A stretch of DNA of 64,000 bases from Kordia aestuariivivens (GCF_014397005.1 NZ_JACGWS010000002.1:186001-250000); one strand, 5' to 3'; shown: positions 41,531 to 51,378, counted from the stretch's first letter. Numbers and translations are program-made. The notes: generated by a model not told the origin, from the letters alone.

Positions 41531-44500
41531 CTATTTTTTCGCTTCAATCCATAAACGAGCATTCACAAATGCTTCTAACCAAGGAGAAACTTCGTCTTTT
41601 CGTCCTGCAGGATAATTTGCCCAATTCCATTGGAATGTAGAACGTTCAATATGTGGCATTGTTACCAAATGTCTTCCTGTTGCATCACACAACATTGCGG
41701 TATTAAAATCTGAACCATTAGGATTTGATGGATACGCTTCATAACCGTATTTCGCAACAATTGAATAGTCTTTTTCAGCAAGCGGTAAATCAAATTTTCC
41801 TTCTCCGTGAGAAATCCAAACGCCTAAAGTTGTGCCTGCTAAGCTAGAAAGCATTACCGAATTATTCTCTTGAATTTTTACCGAAGTAAACGCACTTTCG
41901 TGTTTTTGAGAATCGTTGTAGGTCATTTTTCCGTGTGTTTCATGCTCCGGATTAATCACTTCCAATTCCATAAACAATTGACAACCATTACAAATCCCGA
42001 CTGATAAAGTATCTTCTCGCTTGAAGAAATTTTTCAATGCCGTATTTGCTTTTTCATTATATAAAAATGCGCCAGCCCAACCTTTTGCCGAACCTAATAC
42101 ATCCGAATTTGAAAATCCGCCGACAGCGCCAATAAACTGAATATCTTCTAAGGTTTCACGTCCCGAAATCAAATCGGTTGTATGTACATCTTTTACATCA
42201 AAACCAGCTAAATACATTGCGTTTGCCATTTCGCGTTCAGAATTTGAACCTTTTTCACGAATAATTGCTGCTTTTGGTCGTTTTCCGTCATTACGAGGAG
42301 TTTGCGACGAAGTAATCTCATTATTTGCAGCAGATTGCTTCACTGCGTTCGCAATGACGTCCTTTAATTTGCCCGTAAAGTGTGATGGAAATGTATACTG
42401 TAACGGTTGATTTTTAAAGTTTTCGTATCTCGCTTGCGCTAGATTGTTCGCGGTTTGTTTTTGATCGAGTAGGAACGAAGTTTTATACCAAGTATCTCTC
42501 GTTTCATTTACATTAAAAGTAAAATCTTGATCGTGATTTTTTATGTTGACAGTTGCTGTATTGGTTACATTTCCAATATTAAAAAAGGCAATATTGTTCG
42601 CTTTTAAGGTTTCTTCTACACTTTCGTCTGCTTGAAAAACGATCCCTGCATTTTCAGAAAATAGAAGTTTGATTGAATCTTCTTCTGTTAAATTTGACAA
42701 ATCAAGGTCTGCGCCTAAATCTACTTCGGCAAAACACAATTCTAACAACGTCGTGATCAATCCGCCAGAAGCGACATCGTGTCCAGCTGCAATTTTATCT
42801 TCTTTAATTAAATTTTGAATCGTGTTAAATACTGTTTTTACATACGCCGCATCTTGAACGTTTGGCGCTTCGTTTCCAATCGTATTTAATACCTGATTGA
42901 AAGAACTTCCACCTAATTTAAAAGTATCTTGCGAAATGTTGATGTAATAAATATTTCCACCATTTTGTTGTAACACAGGTTCTACTACTTTCGTAATTTC
43001 ACTACAATTTCCTGCCGCAGAAATAATCACCGTTCCTGGAGAAATCACTTCGTCGTCTGCGTATTTCTGCTTCATTGATAACGAATCTTTCCCTGTTGGA
43101 ACGTTGATTCCTAAATCAATTGAAAACTCAGAAATTGCTTTTACAGCTTCATACAAACGTGCATCTTCACCTTCATTTTTACACGGCCACATCCAGTTTG
43201 CAGAGAGTGAAACACTTTGTAAGTTATCTTTTAGTGGTGCCCAAATAATATTGGTTAAGGCTTCTGTAATCGAATTGCGACTTCCAGCTACAGGATCTAT
43301 CAATCCAGAAATTGGCGAATGTCCAATAGACGTTGCAATTCCTTCTTTTCCGTTATAATCCAATGCCATCACACCAACATTATTCAACGGAATTTGTAAG
43401 GCACCGACACATTGTTGTTTGGCAACTTTTCCACCCACACAGCGGTCTACTTTATTTGTTAACCAATCTTTACAAGCAACTGCTTCCAACTGCAATACTT
43501 GGTTGAGGTAGATGTGTAAATTTTTAGTTTTATATCGTGAATTCTTATAGTTTCTTTCAACAGTAACATCATTCATGATGGTTTTTGGAGAACTTCCAAA
43601 CATATCACTCAAGGCTAAATCCATTGGTTTATCGCCTTTGGTTTTCGATTCAAATGTAAAACGATCGTCAGCAGTTACATCTCCAACGGTATACATTGGC
43701 GAACGTTCGCGCTCAGCAATTTTCTGAAGTGTTTCAATATGTTTTTCGGCAATCACCAATCCCATACGTTCTTGTGATTCGTTTCCGATAATTTCTTTCG
43801 CGGAAAGTGTCGGATCGCCCACAGGCAATTTATCCAAGTCAATTTTTCCACCAGTTTCTTCAACCAATTCCGAAAGACAGTTTAAGTGTCCACCAGCACC
43901 ATGATCGTGAATGGAAACGATGTAATTTTCATCACTTTCCACCATGCCACGAATAGCGTTTGCTGCACGTTTTTGCATTTCAGGATTGGAACGTTGCACT
44001 GCATTTAGTTCAATTCCTGTGGAGAATGCGCCTGTATCTGCAGAAGAAACGGCTGCGCCGCCCATTCCAATTCGGTAATTTTCACCACCAAGAATGACAA
44101 TTTTGTCGCCTTCTTTTGGAGTTTCTTTGATGGCCTGTGAAGCTTTCCCGTAACCAATTCCACCAGCTTGCATGATGACTTTGTCATACCCAAGTTTTCT
44201 AGATTTTGCAGTACTTGAAGCAGCATTTTCTTCATGTTCAAATGTTAATACGGAACCACAAATTAACGGTTGTCCAAATTTGTTTCCAAAATCAGAAGCA
44301 CCATTGGAAGCTTTGATTAAAATGTCTACAGGTGTTTGGTATAACCAATCTCTGGCTTCAAATTTTTCTTCCCAATATCTCTTGTCTTCTAATCGCGAAT
44401 AAGAAGTCATATAGACAGCTGTTCCAGCCAATGGTAAAGAACCTTGTCCGCCAGCAAGCCTATCTCTAATTTCTCCTCCAGCACCAGTTGCTGCGCCATT

Positions 44501-45274
44501 AAAAGGTTCAACCGTTGTTGGGAAGTTGTGTGTTTCTGCTTTTATTGAGATGACAGATTCAAATTCTTGAACGTCGTAAAAGTCTGGTTTGTCAGCCGTT
44601 TTTGGTCCAAACTGTGTCACTTTTGGACCTTTTATGAAAGCTACATTGTCTTTATAAGCTGAAACAATATCGTTTGGATGTTGCTTTGATGTTTCTTTAA
44701 TCAGTTTGAATAATGATGTTGGTTTTTCTTCGCCATCAATGATAAATGTTCCGTTGAATATTTTGTGTCTACAGTGTTCTGAATTGACTTGTGAGAATCC
44801 AAATACTTCGGAATCCGTTAGTTTTCGACCTAGTTTTTCAGCAAGTTGTTCTAAGTATTCAATTTCTTCAATATTTAAAGCCAAACCTTCTTGTTCATTA
44901 TAGGCGGCAATATTGTCAATGTCTAGGATTGCTTCTGGTTCAACATCAATCGTAAAAGTATCTTGATGTAATCCATTGAATTTTTGAGAAATCATCGGGT
45001 CAAAATCTGTGAATTCTTCAGCGACCGCTTTAAATTCTTCAATTCGGATAATACCTTCAATGCCCATATTTTGGGTGATTTCCACGGCATTTGTACTCCA
45101 AGGAGTTATCATTGCTGCTCTAGGACCAACAAAAAAAGCATCCAAAGATGCTTGTTCAATTTTAGGTGCGTTGCCAAAAAGCCAGTTGAGTTTTGCAACG
45201 TTTTCTGTTGATAATTCTTTTACTGTTTGTACAGCAAATATTTTACTGTGTACGTTTCCAAAGAAATGAATCAT
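41531..45274 (-). CDS. purL: phosphoribosylformylglycinamidine synthase (FGAM synthase)
   Basis: A 1247-residue large-type PurL. It has the N-terminal PurS-like domain, the linker, two AIRS-like domains (ETHNFPTTVEPFNGAATGAGGEIRD, HDHGAGGHLNCLSELVEETGG) and a C-terminal glutaminase domain with the nucleophile Cys in GICNGCQLFMELE and His in MPHIERSTFQW. It makes FGAM from FGAR, glutamine and ATP in purine synthesis. Residues ~972-996, just before the glutaminase domain, are encoded by a 76-bp palindromic repeat (KDVIANAVKQSAANNE...TPRNDG) that other PurL proteins would lack. The frame is kept, so the enzyme is probably functional. Confidence 0.95.
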   Translation of the reverse strand: MIHFFGNVHSKIFAVQTVKELSTENVAKLNWLFGNAPKIEQASLDAFFVGPRAAMITPWSTNAVEITQNMGIEGIIRIEEFKAVAEEFTDFDPMISQKFNGLHQDTFTIDVEPEAILDIDNIAAYNEQEGLALNIEEIEYLEQLAEKLGRKLTDSEVFGFSQVNSEHCRHKIFNGTFIIDGEEKPTSLFKLIKETSKQHPNDIVSAYKDNVAFIKGPKVTQFGPKTADKPDFYDVQEFESVISIKAETHNFPTTVEPFNGAATGAGGEIRDRLAGGQGSLPLAGTAVYMTSYSRLEDKRYWEEKFEARDWLYQTPVDILIKASNGASDFGNKFGQPLICGSVLTFEHEENAASSTAKSRKLGYDKVIMQAGGIGYGKASQAIKETPKEGDKIVILGGENYRIGMGGAAVSSADTGAFSTGIELNAVQRSNPEMQKRAANAIRGMVESDENYIVSIHDHGAGGHLNCLSELVEETGGKIDLDKLPVGDPTLSAKEIIGNESQERMGLVIAEKHIETLQKIAERERSPMYTVGDVTADDRFTFESKTKGDKPMDLALSDMFGSSPKTIMNDVTVERNYKNSRYKTKNLHIYLNQVLQLEAVACKDWLTNKVDRCVGGKVAKQQCVGALQIPLNNVGVMALDYNGKEGIATSIGHSPISGLIDPVAGSRNSITEALTNIIWAPLKDNLQSVSLSANWMWPCKNEGEDARLYEAVKAISEFSIDLGINVPTGKDSLSMKQKYADDEVISPGTVIISAAGNCSEITKVVEPVLQQNGGNIYYINISQDTFKLGGSSFNQVLNTIGNEAPNVQDAAYVKTVFNTIQNLIKEDKIAAGHDVASGGLITTLLELCFAEVDLGADLDLSNLTEEDSIKLLFSENAGIVFQADESVEETLKANNIAFFNIGNVTNTATVNIKNHDQDFTFNVNETRDTWYKTSFLLDQKQTANNLAQARYENFKNQPLQYTFPSHFTGKLKDVIANAVKQSAANNEITSSQTPRNDGKRPKAAIIREKGSNSEREMANAMYLAGFDVKDVHTTDLISGRETLEDIQFIGAVGGFSNSDVLGSAKGWAGAFLYNEKANTALKNFFKREDTLSVGICNGCQLFMELEVINPEHETHGKMTYNDSQKHESAFTSVKIQENNSVMLSSLAGTTLGVWISHGEGKFDLPLAEKDYSIVAKYGYEAYPSNPNGSDFNTAMLCDATGRHLVTMPHIERSTFQWNWANYPAGRKDEVSPWLEAFVNARLWIEAKK
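42286..42361. repeat. palindromic repeat inserted in frame in purL
   Basis: CGTCATTACGAGGAGTTTGCG at the left and an inverted CGTCATTGCGAACGCAGTGA (read on the minus strand from 42361) at the right form long imperfect arms with the shared GAAG(T/C)AATCT. This is the 'GTCATTGCGA...GAAGCAATCT' type of dispersed repeat. It adds ~25 codons without a stop. Confidence 0.8.
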
Positions 45275-45384
45275 TATGTAGTTGTTTGCGTTGTTGTTTT
45301 TAAAAGTGCAAATTTAATCTATTTAGCGATAATTCGACTCAAAATTGATCGTATAATTTAGGAGTTATTCACGAGGTTTTAAAC

Positions 45385-45413
45385 AAAAAAAAGTAGCACA
45401 AGGCTACTTTTTA
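45385..45413 (-). terminator. terminator of the DUF1842 gene
   Basis: On the minus strand AAAAAGTAGCC TTGT GCTACTTTTTTTT forms a hairpin with a T-run. It lies ~22 bp after the DUF1842 stop codon and separates it from purL. Confidence 0.8.
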
Positions 45414-45434
45414 AATTGTATTTGGAATGGATAC

Positions 45435-45839
45435 TTATATTTTAGAGACTTTAGCATCTTCAATATCAACCCATCTTCCATTTGGATTTAAGTATGAAAA
45501 GTTAGCTGTTCCACCTGACCAGTCTTCTTCTAGTACCATTCGTAATTTTGTGTTTGGTAATAAAACGGGTCCAATTCCAGCATTTGGCGGCCATTTTATA
45601 GTAGGATATCCTTCGGTAACTACCAATATTTTTGTATTCTTTGGCATTACTGTCATGTACGTATAATCACCGTGTAAAGTTGTCATCAAATCTAATGGAG
45701 GGTTTGATGTGTCTGTAATGTTCCCTTGTCCATTTACTCTTTGATTTGGAGTAGAAACAGTTAAGTGTACTTCAAATCTTGGCGCGCCCATTAGTCCTGT
45801 TGTAATCTCGTAAGAAACAATAAATAGTCCTGTTTTCAT
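45435..45839 (-). CDS. DUF1842 family protein
   Basis: A 134-residue protein from the ATG at 45839, which begins MKTGLFIVSYEITTG; a longer reading from 45869 lacks family similarity. It matches DUF1842: GLMGAPRFEVHLTVSTP, VNGQGNITDTSNPPLD, DYTYMTVMP, NTKLRMVLEEDWSGGTANFSYLN. It is an all-beta soluble protein of unknown function. DUF1842 and DUF1843 proteins often share neighbourhoods (from memory). Here they are 5.5 kb apart with the maturase and purL between them. Confidence 0.8.
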   Translation of the reverse strand: MKTGLFIVSYEITTGLMGAPRFEVHLTVSTPNQRVNGQGNITDTSNPPLDLMTTLHGDYTYMTVMPKNTKILVVTEGYPTIKWPPNAGIGPVLLPNTKLRMVLEEDWSGGTANFSYLNPNGRWVDIEDAKVSKI

Positions 45840-45946
45840 GATATAGTTTTTTATGATTAATAATACCATTAAGTTAGTAAAAAAAACTATATTTAGTAAG
45901 ATAAAAACTACCTATTTTTAAAAAATAGGTATAAATGCTTACTTTC

Positions 45947-46489
45947 TCAAATTCCTCTATTATAGGCTTCCTTAATCCAGTTTTTCACATCTTCTGTAAT
46001 GTCATCAATAGTTGCTAGGCGAATTCTGTGTGTGCACATCGCACTGAAACTTCCAGAGTTTTCTAAGATACCTTCTGCTTCTTTGCCTTTTAGGTTTAAA
46101 CCAAGATCAACACGCGTTTTTGTTGATGGTTGAATGATGACGAATTGTTTTTTTCTTCGCACACTTACGTACGCTTTTTTTGGTGCGAACTCAATATCAT
46201 TCCCTAATGTTTCGATGTATGATTTTAGCGTATCATAAATAGGTTTTAATGCTTCTTTTTTCTCGTATTGCGAAGCTACTAAATCAACAGTTTGTGTCTT
46301 ATCTTCTTTGGATAGATGCACAATGGTATTGGCAAAACCATGCGTAACGCCGTGTTCCTTTTTAAGAAAGTTGACAGCTTCAGAATGTTTTGTAAATGGT
46401 TGCTTTTTTAGAATTTCGAGCCAAGCATCAAGCGATTTTCCTGTTTTTTCAGGCATGTTTGCGATCATTGTTTCGAGAGCTTTGTCCAT
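45947..46489 (-). CDS. DUF4287/DUF5655 domain protein
   Basis: A 180-residue protein from the ATG at 46489 (MDKALETMIANMPEKTGKSLDAWLEILKK). The N-terminal ~65 residues match DUF4287 (FLKKEHGVTHGFANTIVHLS). The C-terminal ~110 residues match DUF5655 (YETLKSYIETLGNDIEFAPKKAYVSVRRKKQFVIIQPSTKTRVDLGLNLKG as pattern). The fusion is frequent in Bacteroidota and may bind DNA or nucleotides; its role is unknown. It diverges from the bestrophin gene. Confidence 0.82.
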   Translation of the reverse strand: MDKALETMIANMPEKTGKSLDAWLEILKKQPFTKHSEAVNFLKKEHGVTHGFANTIVHLSKEDKTQTVDLVASQYEKKEALKPIYDTLKSYIETLGNDIEFAPKKAYVSVRRKKQFVIIQPSTKTRVDLGLNLKGKEAEGILENSGSFSAMCTHRIRLATIDDITEDVKNWIKEAYNRGI

Positions 46490-46597
46490 AATGAGAAGTT
46501 TCAAGTGGTTTGAAATGTTAAGATATACATTCTGATGAAAATCAAAAAAAATATTAGATAGGTTTTTGTATATTACTAACATAATTTTAATGAACCT

Positions 46598-47707
46598 ATG
46601 TATACAAGAAGAATATTTCCTGTGGCAGGCGTTTTAAAATGGACGCGTCGCCATATTTTTTTATTTCTAATTTTAGCCACAATTCCTGTGATTTTATTTG
46701 ATGTGGTTGGATTAAAATGGTTGTATGTACCTTGGTTGCCTTTAGGTGTTTTAGGTACAGCCGTTGCTTTTATTGTCAGTTTTAAGAATAATGCTTCGTA
46801 TGATCGTTTATGGGAAGCCCGAAAAATTTGGGGCGGAATCGTAAATACATCACGTTCATGGACCATTATGGTGAAAGATTATATCACGAATGATTTTGCC
46901 GAGATTTCTATTGGAGAAAAAGAATTGTACGCTATTAAACGCGAATTGGTCCACAGGCATGTGGCTTGGTTGACGGCGTTGCGTTATCAATTGCGAAAAG
47001 ACAGACCATGGGAAATGCATTTGAAGAACAAGCGATCGAATAAAGAGTTTCGTTCTAGAACATTTAAAGTGTGTGAAGATGAGGAACCGATTTCAGAAAT
47101 CATCAAACCATATATTTCTCAAAAAGAACATGATGAAATTTTCGCCAAAGGCAATCAAGCCTCGCAATTACTTGGAATTCAATCCAAACGCTTGAAAGAG
47201 TTGAAACAAAAAGGACTCATTGATGATTTTCGCCACATGGAAATGACCAATGTTTTGGTAGAATTTTACACATTGCAAGGAAAAAGTGAGCGAATTAAAA
47301 ACTTTCCGTATCCAAGGCAGTTTGCTACTTTGAACTATATTTTTGTTTGGATATTTGTAATTCTATTACCTTTTGGAATTATGGGTGGATTTGAAGAAAT
47401 TGGTTCAAAAATTTTAAATGAATTAAACGCAGAATCTCATCAACATGCAGAATCTGTAATACATAATATTCAACATTTTATAACGAAACACTTTGTTTGG
47501 TTCTCTATTCCTTTTAGCGCTTTGTTATCATGGGTTTTTCATACAATGGAAGCTATTGGAGAAAATACCGAAAACCCTTTTGAAGGCGGACCAAACGATA
47601 TACCGATTACGGATATGAGTAGAGGAATCGAAATCGATATTAGACAATTGATTGATGATACAGATATTCCTGCACCGTACGAATGGAAAAATCATATTGT
47701 CATGTAA
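46598..47707 (+). CDS. bestrophin family ion channel (YneE/UPF0187-like)
   Basis: A 369-residue protein with four main membrane segments: WTRRHIFLFLILATIPVILF, WLPLGVLGTAVAFIVSFKNNASYDRLWEARKIWGGIV (the bestrophin hallmark), PRQFATLNYIFVWIFVILLPFGI and FVWFSIPFSALLSWVFHTMEAIGENTENPF. Bacterial homologues form pentameric channels for cations or anions in the inner membrane. The carbonic anhydrase gene follows within 23 bp, which fits a link to bicarbonate or anion transport; this link is an inference. Confidence 0.88.
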   Translation: MYTRRIFPVAGVLKWTRRHIFLFLILATIPVILFDVVGLKWLYVPWLPLGVLGTAVAFIVSFKNNASYDRLWEARKIWGGIVNTSRSWTIMVKDYITNDFAEISIGEKELYAIKRELVHRHVAWLTALRYQLRKDRPWEMHLKNKRSNKEFRSRTFKVCEDEEPISEIIKPYISQKEHDEIFAKGNQASQLLGIQSKRLKELKQKGLIDDFRHMEMTNVLVEFYTLQGKSERIKNFPYPRQFATLNYIFVWIFVILLPFGIMGGFEEIGSKILNELNAESHQHAESVIHNIQHFITKHFVWFSIPFSALLSWVFHTMEAIGENTENPFEGGPNDIPITDMSRGIEIDIRQLIDDTDIPAPYEWKNHIVM

Positions 47708-47730
47708 TTATTAACCAAAAACACCATATT

Positions 47731-48393
47731 ATGAGTGGAAAAGTAAAAGAAGTCAAAGAAACTAAAGAAGCAATGAAAGCTAAAGCAAGAGCTAAATGGC
47801 AAAAGAAAGTTTTGAAACGTTTAAAAAAAGGAAACTATCGTTTTGTACATGATAAATTAAAAAATGAAAATCAAGATAGCGCACAACGTAAGAAATGGAA
47901 CGAAACACAAAAACCGTTTGCAATTGTGTTAAGTTGTGCAGATAGTAGAGTAGTGCCAGAACTTACTTTTGATACAGGTTTAGGAGAATTATTCGTAGTA
48001 CGTGTTGCAGGAAATGTAGCAAATACGGATTCTATCGCAAGTATCGAATATGCAGTAGCTGTCTTAAAATGTGAAGTGATTGTAGTATTAGGTCACGAAG
48101 GTTGTGGAGCCGTTGGCGCAGCAATGGACGGAAACGATATGGGTTATAATTTGAATCATTTATTGGTGAATATTTTACCAGCTGTGAAAGCTTGCGGATG
48201 TGGTGCTCCTAAAGACAATGTAATTGTTGAAAATGCATTGCATGCAGCTAATGAATTGACGGATCGTTCTGAAATTATCAGCGATGCTGTGAAAGGTTCA
48301 AGATTAAAAATCCATACAGGGTATTATCACTTAGAAAGTGGGAAAGTAGAATTTAATAAAAAGTCTCCTTGTAGAGAGAAGAAAGATAAATAG
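47731..48393 (+). CDS. beta-class carbonic anhydrase
   Basis: A 220-residue protein from the ATG at 47731; an upstream in-frame start overlaps the bestrophin gene and is unlikely. Zinc ligands are visible: Cys69 in SCADSRV with the Asp71/Arg73 dyad, and His and Cys in VLGHEGCGAVGAA (~122 and 125). It interconverts CO2 and bicarbonate. The N-terminus is very Lys-rich with no signal peptide, so it is probably cytoplasmic. It lies 23 bp after the bestrophin gene in the same operon. Confidence 0.92.
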   Translation: MSGKVKEVKETKEAMKAKARAKWQKKVLKRLKKGNYRFVHDKLKNENQDSAQRKKWNETQKPFAIVLSCADSRVVPELTFDTGLGELFVVRVAGNVANTDSIASIEYAVAVLKCEVIVVLGHEGCGAVGAAMDGNDMGYNLNHLLVNILPAVKACGCGAPKDNVIVENALHAANELTDRSEIISDAVKGSRLKIHTGYYHLESGKVEFNKKSPCREKKDK

Positions 48394-48460
48394 ACATGTT
48401 TAGACTTGTTAGATTTCTAGATTTTAGACTTTTGTAAATCTTTCAATCATTGAATATATA

Positions 48461-48491
48461 AAAAAACGCACTGAAATTTCAGTGCGTTTTT
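48461..48491. terminator. bidirectional terminator between carbonic anhydrase and fumC
   Basis: AAAAAAACGCACTGAAATTTCAGTGCGTTTTT is a perfect palindrome (ACGCACTGAAA/TTTCAGTGCGT) with A- and T-runs on both sides. It lies between two convergent genes. Confidence 0.9.
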
Positions 48492-48516
48492 GGTTTTATT
48501 TAGTTGTAAGAACCGA

Positions 48517-49914
48517 TTATTTCATCGCGCCTACCATATCTTCTGGTTTTACCCATGCGTCATATTCTTCTGGAGTAACGTAGCCTAAATTGACAGCTTC
48601 TTCACGCAACGTAGTTCCGTTTTGATGTGCTGTGTTTGCTATTTCGGCAGCTTTGTAATACCCAATTTTTGTATTTAATGCAGTAACTAACATTAATGAA
48701 TTGTTTACCAATTCGTTGATTCTTGCATGATTTGGCTCAATTCCAGCAGCACAATTCACATCAAAACTTACACATGCATCACCAATTAGTTGTGCAGATT
48801 GTAATAAGTTGGCAATCATCATTGGTTTGAAAACATTGAGTTCGTAATGACCTTGTGTTCCACCAACGGTTACGGCAACATCGTTTCCAATAACTTGCGC
48901 GCATACCATTGTAATTGCTTCACATTGTGTTGGATTTACTTTTCCTGGCATGATAGAACTTCCTGGTTCGTTAGCCGGAATGATCAATTCGCCAATTCCT
49001 GAACGTGGTCCGGAAGCCATCATACGAATATCATTCGCAATTTTATTTAAAGAAACTGCTAATAGTTTTAATGCATTATGTGTTTCCACAATTGCATCAT
49101 GTGCAGCTAAGGCTTCAAATTTGTTTTCAGCAGTTACAAAAGGTAAGTCTGTAAAACGTGCGATGAATTCAGAAACTCGTTTTGCGTATCCTTTTGGTGT
49201 GTTTAATCCTGTTCCAACAGCTGTTCCGCCTAAAGCCAATTCGCTTAAGTGTGCTAGCGTGTGTTCTAAAGATTTTAAACCGTGATTTAATTGTGAAACA
49301 TATCCAGAGAATTCTTGTCCTAATGTTAACGGCGTAGCGTCCATTAAGTGCGTTCTTCCGATTTTTACAACATTTTTGAATTCTTCTGATTTCTTTTTTA
49401 AGGTATCTCTAAGTTGCGAAACACCTGGAATGGTATTTTCAACAATCTTTTTATATGCAGCAATGTGCATTCCTGTTGGAAATGTATCGTTTGAAGATTG
49501 TGATTTGTTGACATCATCATTTGGCTGAATTGTTTTTTCACCTTCTCCAATCACTTTTCCAGCTAATTGATGTGCTCTGTTTGCAATCACTTCGTTCACA
49601 TTCATGTTTGATTGCGTTCCAGAACCTGTTTGCCATATTACTAAAGGAAACTGATCATCGTGTTTTCCTGCTAAGATTTCATCGCATACTTCAGCGATCA
49701 TATCTCTTTTTTCAATTGGTAACACACCTAATTCACAGTTTGTAAAAGCTGCAGCTTTCTTTAAATAAGCAAATCCGTATACAACTTCTAGCGGCATGCT
49801 TGCGGGCGCGCCAATTTTAAAATTATTTCTTGAACGTTCAGTTTGTGCTCCCCAAAGTTTATCTGCGGGAACTTTCACTTCGCCCATGGTATCTTTCTCT
49901 ATTCTATATTCCAT
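48517..49914 (-). CDS. fumC: fumarate hydratase class II
   Basis: A 465-residue protein with the fumarase/aspartase signature [15 protein letters not shown], the substrate-site [18 protein letters not shown], and [20 protein letters not shown]. It converts fumarate to malate in the TCA cycle. The length is normal for FumC. It is transcribed alone and ends at a shared terminator. Confidence 0.95.
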   Translation of the reverse strand: MEYRIEKDTMGEVKVPADKLWGAQTERSRNNFKIGAPASMPLEVVYGFAYLKKAAAFTNCELGVLPIEKRDMIAEVCDEILAGKHDDQFPLVIWQTGSGTQSNMNVNEVIANRAHQLAGKVIGEGEKTIQPNDDVNKSQSSNDTFPTGMHIAAYKKIVENTIPGVSQLRDTLKKKSEEFKNVVKIGRTHLMDATPLTLGQEFSGYVSQLNHGLKSLEHTLAHLSELALGGTAVGTGLNTPKGYAKRVSEFIARFTDLPFVTAENKFEALAAHDAIVETHNALKLLAVSLNKIANDIRMMASGPRSGIGELIIPANEPGSSIMPGKVNPTQCEAITMVCAQVIGNDVAVTVGGTQGHYELNVFKPMMIANLLQSAQLIGDACVSFDVNCAAGIEPNHARINELVNNSLMLVTALNTKIGYYKAAEIANTAHQNGTTLREEAVNLGYVTPEEYDAWVKPEDMVGAMK

Positions 49915-50073
49915 CTGGATTAGTTTTTAGCCTTGCAAAATTACGATTTTTTGTGTGAATGAAGATTAAAAAAGGTAAAAACACGCATTAATTTGGGGTT
50001 TTTCACGGGGGAATTTTCGCTAACTATTTATCATTTTCACTCGCGTAAATAATTAACCATAAAAATAAATCGT

Positions 50074-51108
50074 ATGCAATCTAAAACAAAATCGTCTATT
50101 AAGCTTCCCCAATCCTTATCACTAAAGATAGAAACGAATACAGAACCTAGTGATAAATTATCTAGAAGTTTAATTTTTGAAAATTACGAAGGAAGACGAA
50201 TTGAGTTAGGTTTTAAACTTAGAAAAACAGCTTCTAACACACTTGAAATTTCAGAATTTACTGATACAACACATAGTTTACAAGTATTGGGAAGTCTGAA
50301 TCATCGTTCGTATTGGGATAAGATTTATTTGCGAAATAATAGTGGAACTAGTGAAATTGATATTAAAAAAATGTGCTTCACCATACATTATCATCGTGTA
50401 GTTTCGGGAGCAGTTAAAGATATAGCGATGTTATCTAAAACACGCATTAATAAAAAGCTACCAGCTAATAGTGGAGAGCTACTTTTAACGCCATATATTG
50501 AAAAGCATTTACTCAAGCATGCTGGGCTTCACAGAGGATTTCATCATCAAGTAGCAAAGTTAGCGGTTAAAGATATAGGCAAAAGCGGGACTAGTGATAA
50601 AGGTTATGATGAGTATGGTGACAATCCAAAGTATAGAGGTTGGATTAGTTATGAGTGCAGCGAATTTGTATCTTGGTATTTGCATGAAACCGATTGCTGG
50701 AAAGATTTAAATCATCAACCAAATACTGTTTTTAGAGATATTACTTTTACTGGGGAGTTACACACTATATTTAAAGCTGCTTCTAAAACCTATTATTACC
50801 ATAGTGGAAAAAAGAAATTTATCAATGAAGTTACTGGAGTGGAATATGTACCAAAGGCGGGCGATCCATTGTTAAGAAGAGGAAATGGTAAATTTGAACA
50901 TGCTATGATTTTACTCAAATGGAATCCAAAAAGCTTAACAACTACTGTTATTGATGGACCTTATCCTGTATGCATCCGAACCGTAGATATCGATGCTTTG
51001 GAAACGAGAACAAATGATCCAAAAGATTTTATCGTTTGCGAATTAGAACCAAAACGATATACCGCAGTCATAAGAAAGGGAAGCATACGCAGCGCAGTTA
51101 AGAAATAA
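50074..51108 (+). CDS. hypothetical protein with possible NlpC/P60- or CHAP-like fold
   Basis: A 344-residue protein without a signal peptide. The N-terminal ~120 residues are a beta-rich domain. Further on, WISYECSEFVSWYLHE (Cys ~199) and PKAGDPLLRRGNGKFEHAMILLKW (His ~283) have the spacing and context of Cys and His in papain-like NlpC/P60 or CHAP amidases, where a GD(L/I) strand precedes the His. This is a pattern-based suggestion only. It may cleave a peptide or cell-wall amide bond. Confidence 0.6.
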   Translation: MQSKTKSSIKLPQSLSLKIETNTEPSDKLSRSLIFENYEGRRIELGFKLRKTASNTLEISEFTDTTHSLQVLGSLNHRSYWDKIYLRNNSGTSEIDIKKMCFTIHYHRVVSGAVKDIAMLSKTRINKKLPANSGELLLTPYIEKHLLKHAGLHRGFHHQVAKLAVKDIGKSGTSDKGYDEYGDNPKYRGWISYECSEFVSWYLHETDCWKDLNHQPNTVFRDITFTGELHTIFKAASKTYYYHSGKKKFINEVTGVEYVPKAGDPLLRRGNGKFEHAMILLKWNPKSLTTTVIDGPYPVCIRTVDIDALETRTNDPKDFIVCELEPKRYTAVIRKGSIRSAVKK

Positions 51109-51177
51109 CATAAATTTTAATACTAGAAATTGTTAATAATTATGGACGATTGGGTATGAAAATTTAATTTAATACAA

Positions 51178-51185
51178 TATCTTTG
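51178..51185 (+). promoter_or_regulatory. possible -7 element of the small membrane protein gene
   Basis: TATCTTTG matches the Bacteroidota -7 consensus TAnnTTTG and lies 28 bp before the ATG at 51214. The nearest TTG upstream is 25 bases away, longer than usual, so the call is weak. Confidence 0.35.
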
Positions 51186-51213
51186 TAGCTGAATTCGATA
51201 AATTCCGGAAAAT

Positions 51214-51378
51214 ATGTTTGAATTTGATCAATATTTAGGCTTCTTAGCTTTCCTTACAATCCTAACTATAGGATTTTGGTTAATGATTCTTTTATTAACG
51301 TTTATTGTCCCTTATTGGGTTACAGGAGCGTTAAAAGAGCGTTTTGACGAGTGGAGAGCTGCTAAAAAAGATTCCTAA
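51214..51378 (+). CDS. 54-residue single-pass membrane protein
   Basis: A short gene encoding an N-terminal MFEFDQYLGF, one long membrane helix (LAFLTILTIGFWLMILLLTFIVPYW) and a basic/acidic tail (KERFDEWRAAKKDS). A promoter-like TATCTTTG lies upstream and a perfect terminator follows 21 bp after the stop, which supports a real monocistronic gene. Family not recognised. Confidence 0.6.
   Translation: MFEFDQYLGFLAFLTILTIGFWLMILLLTFIVPYWVTGALKERFDEWRAAKKDS

Noticed and set aside
47683-47730. Upstream start for carbonic anhydrase
   Set aside because: It would overlap the bestrophin gene and add a non-homologous stretch. The ATG at 47731 has normal spacing.
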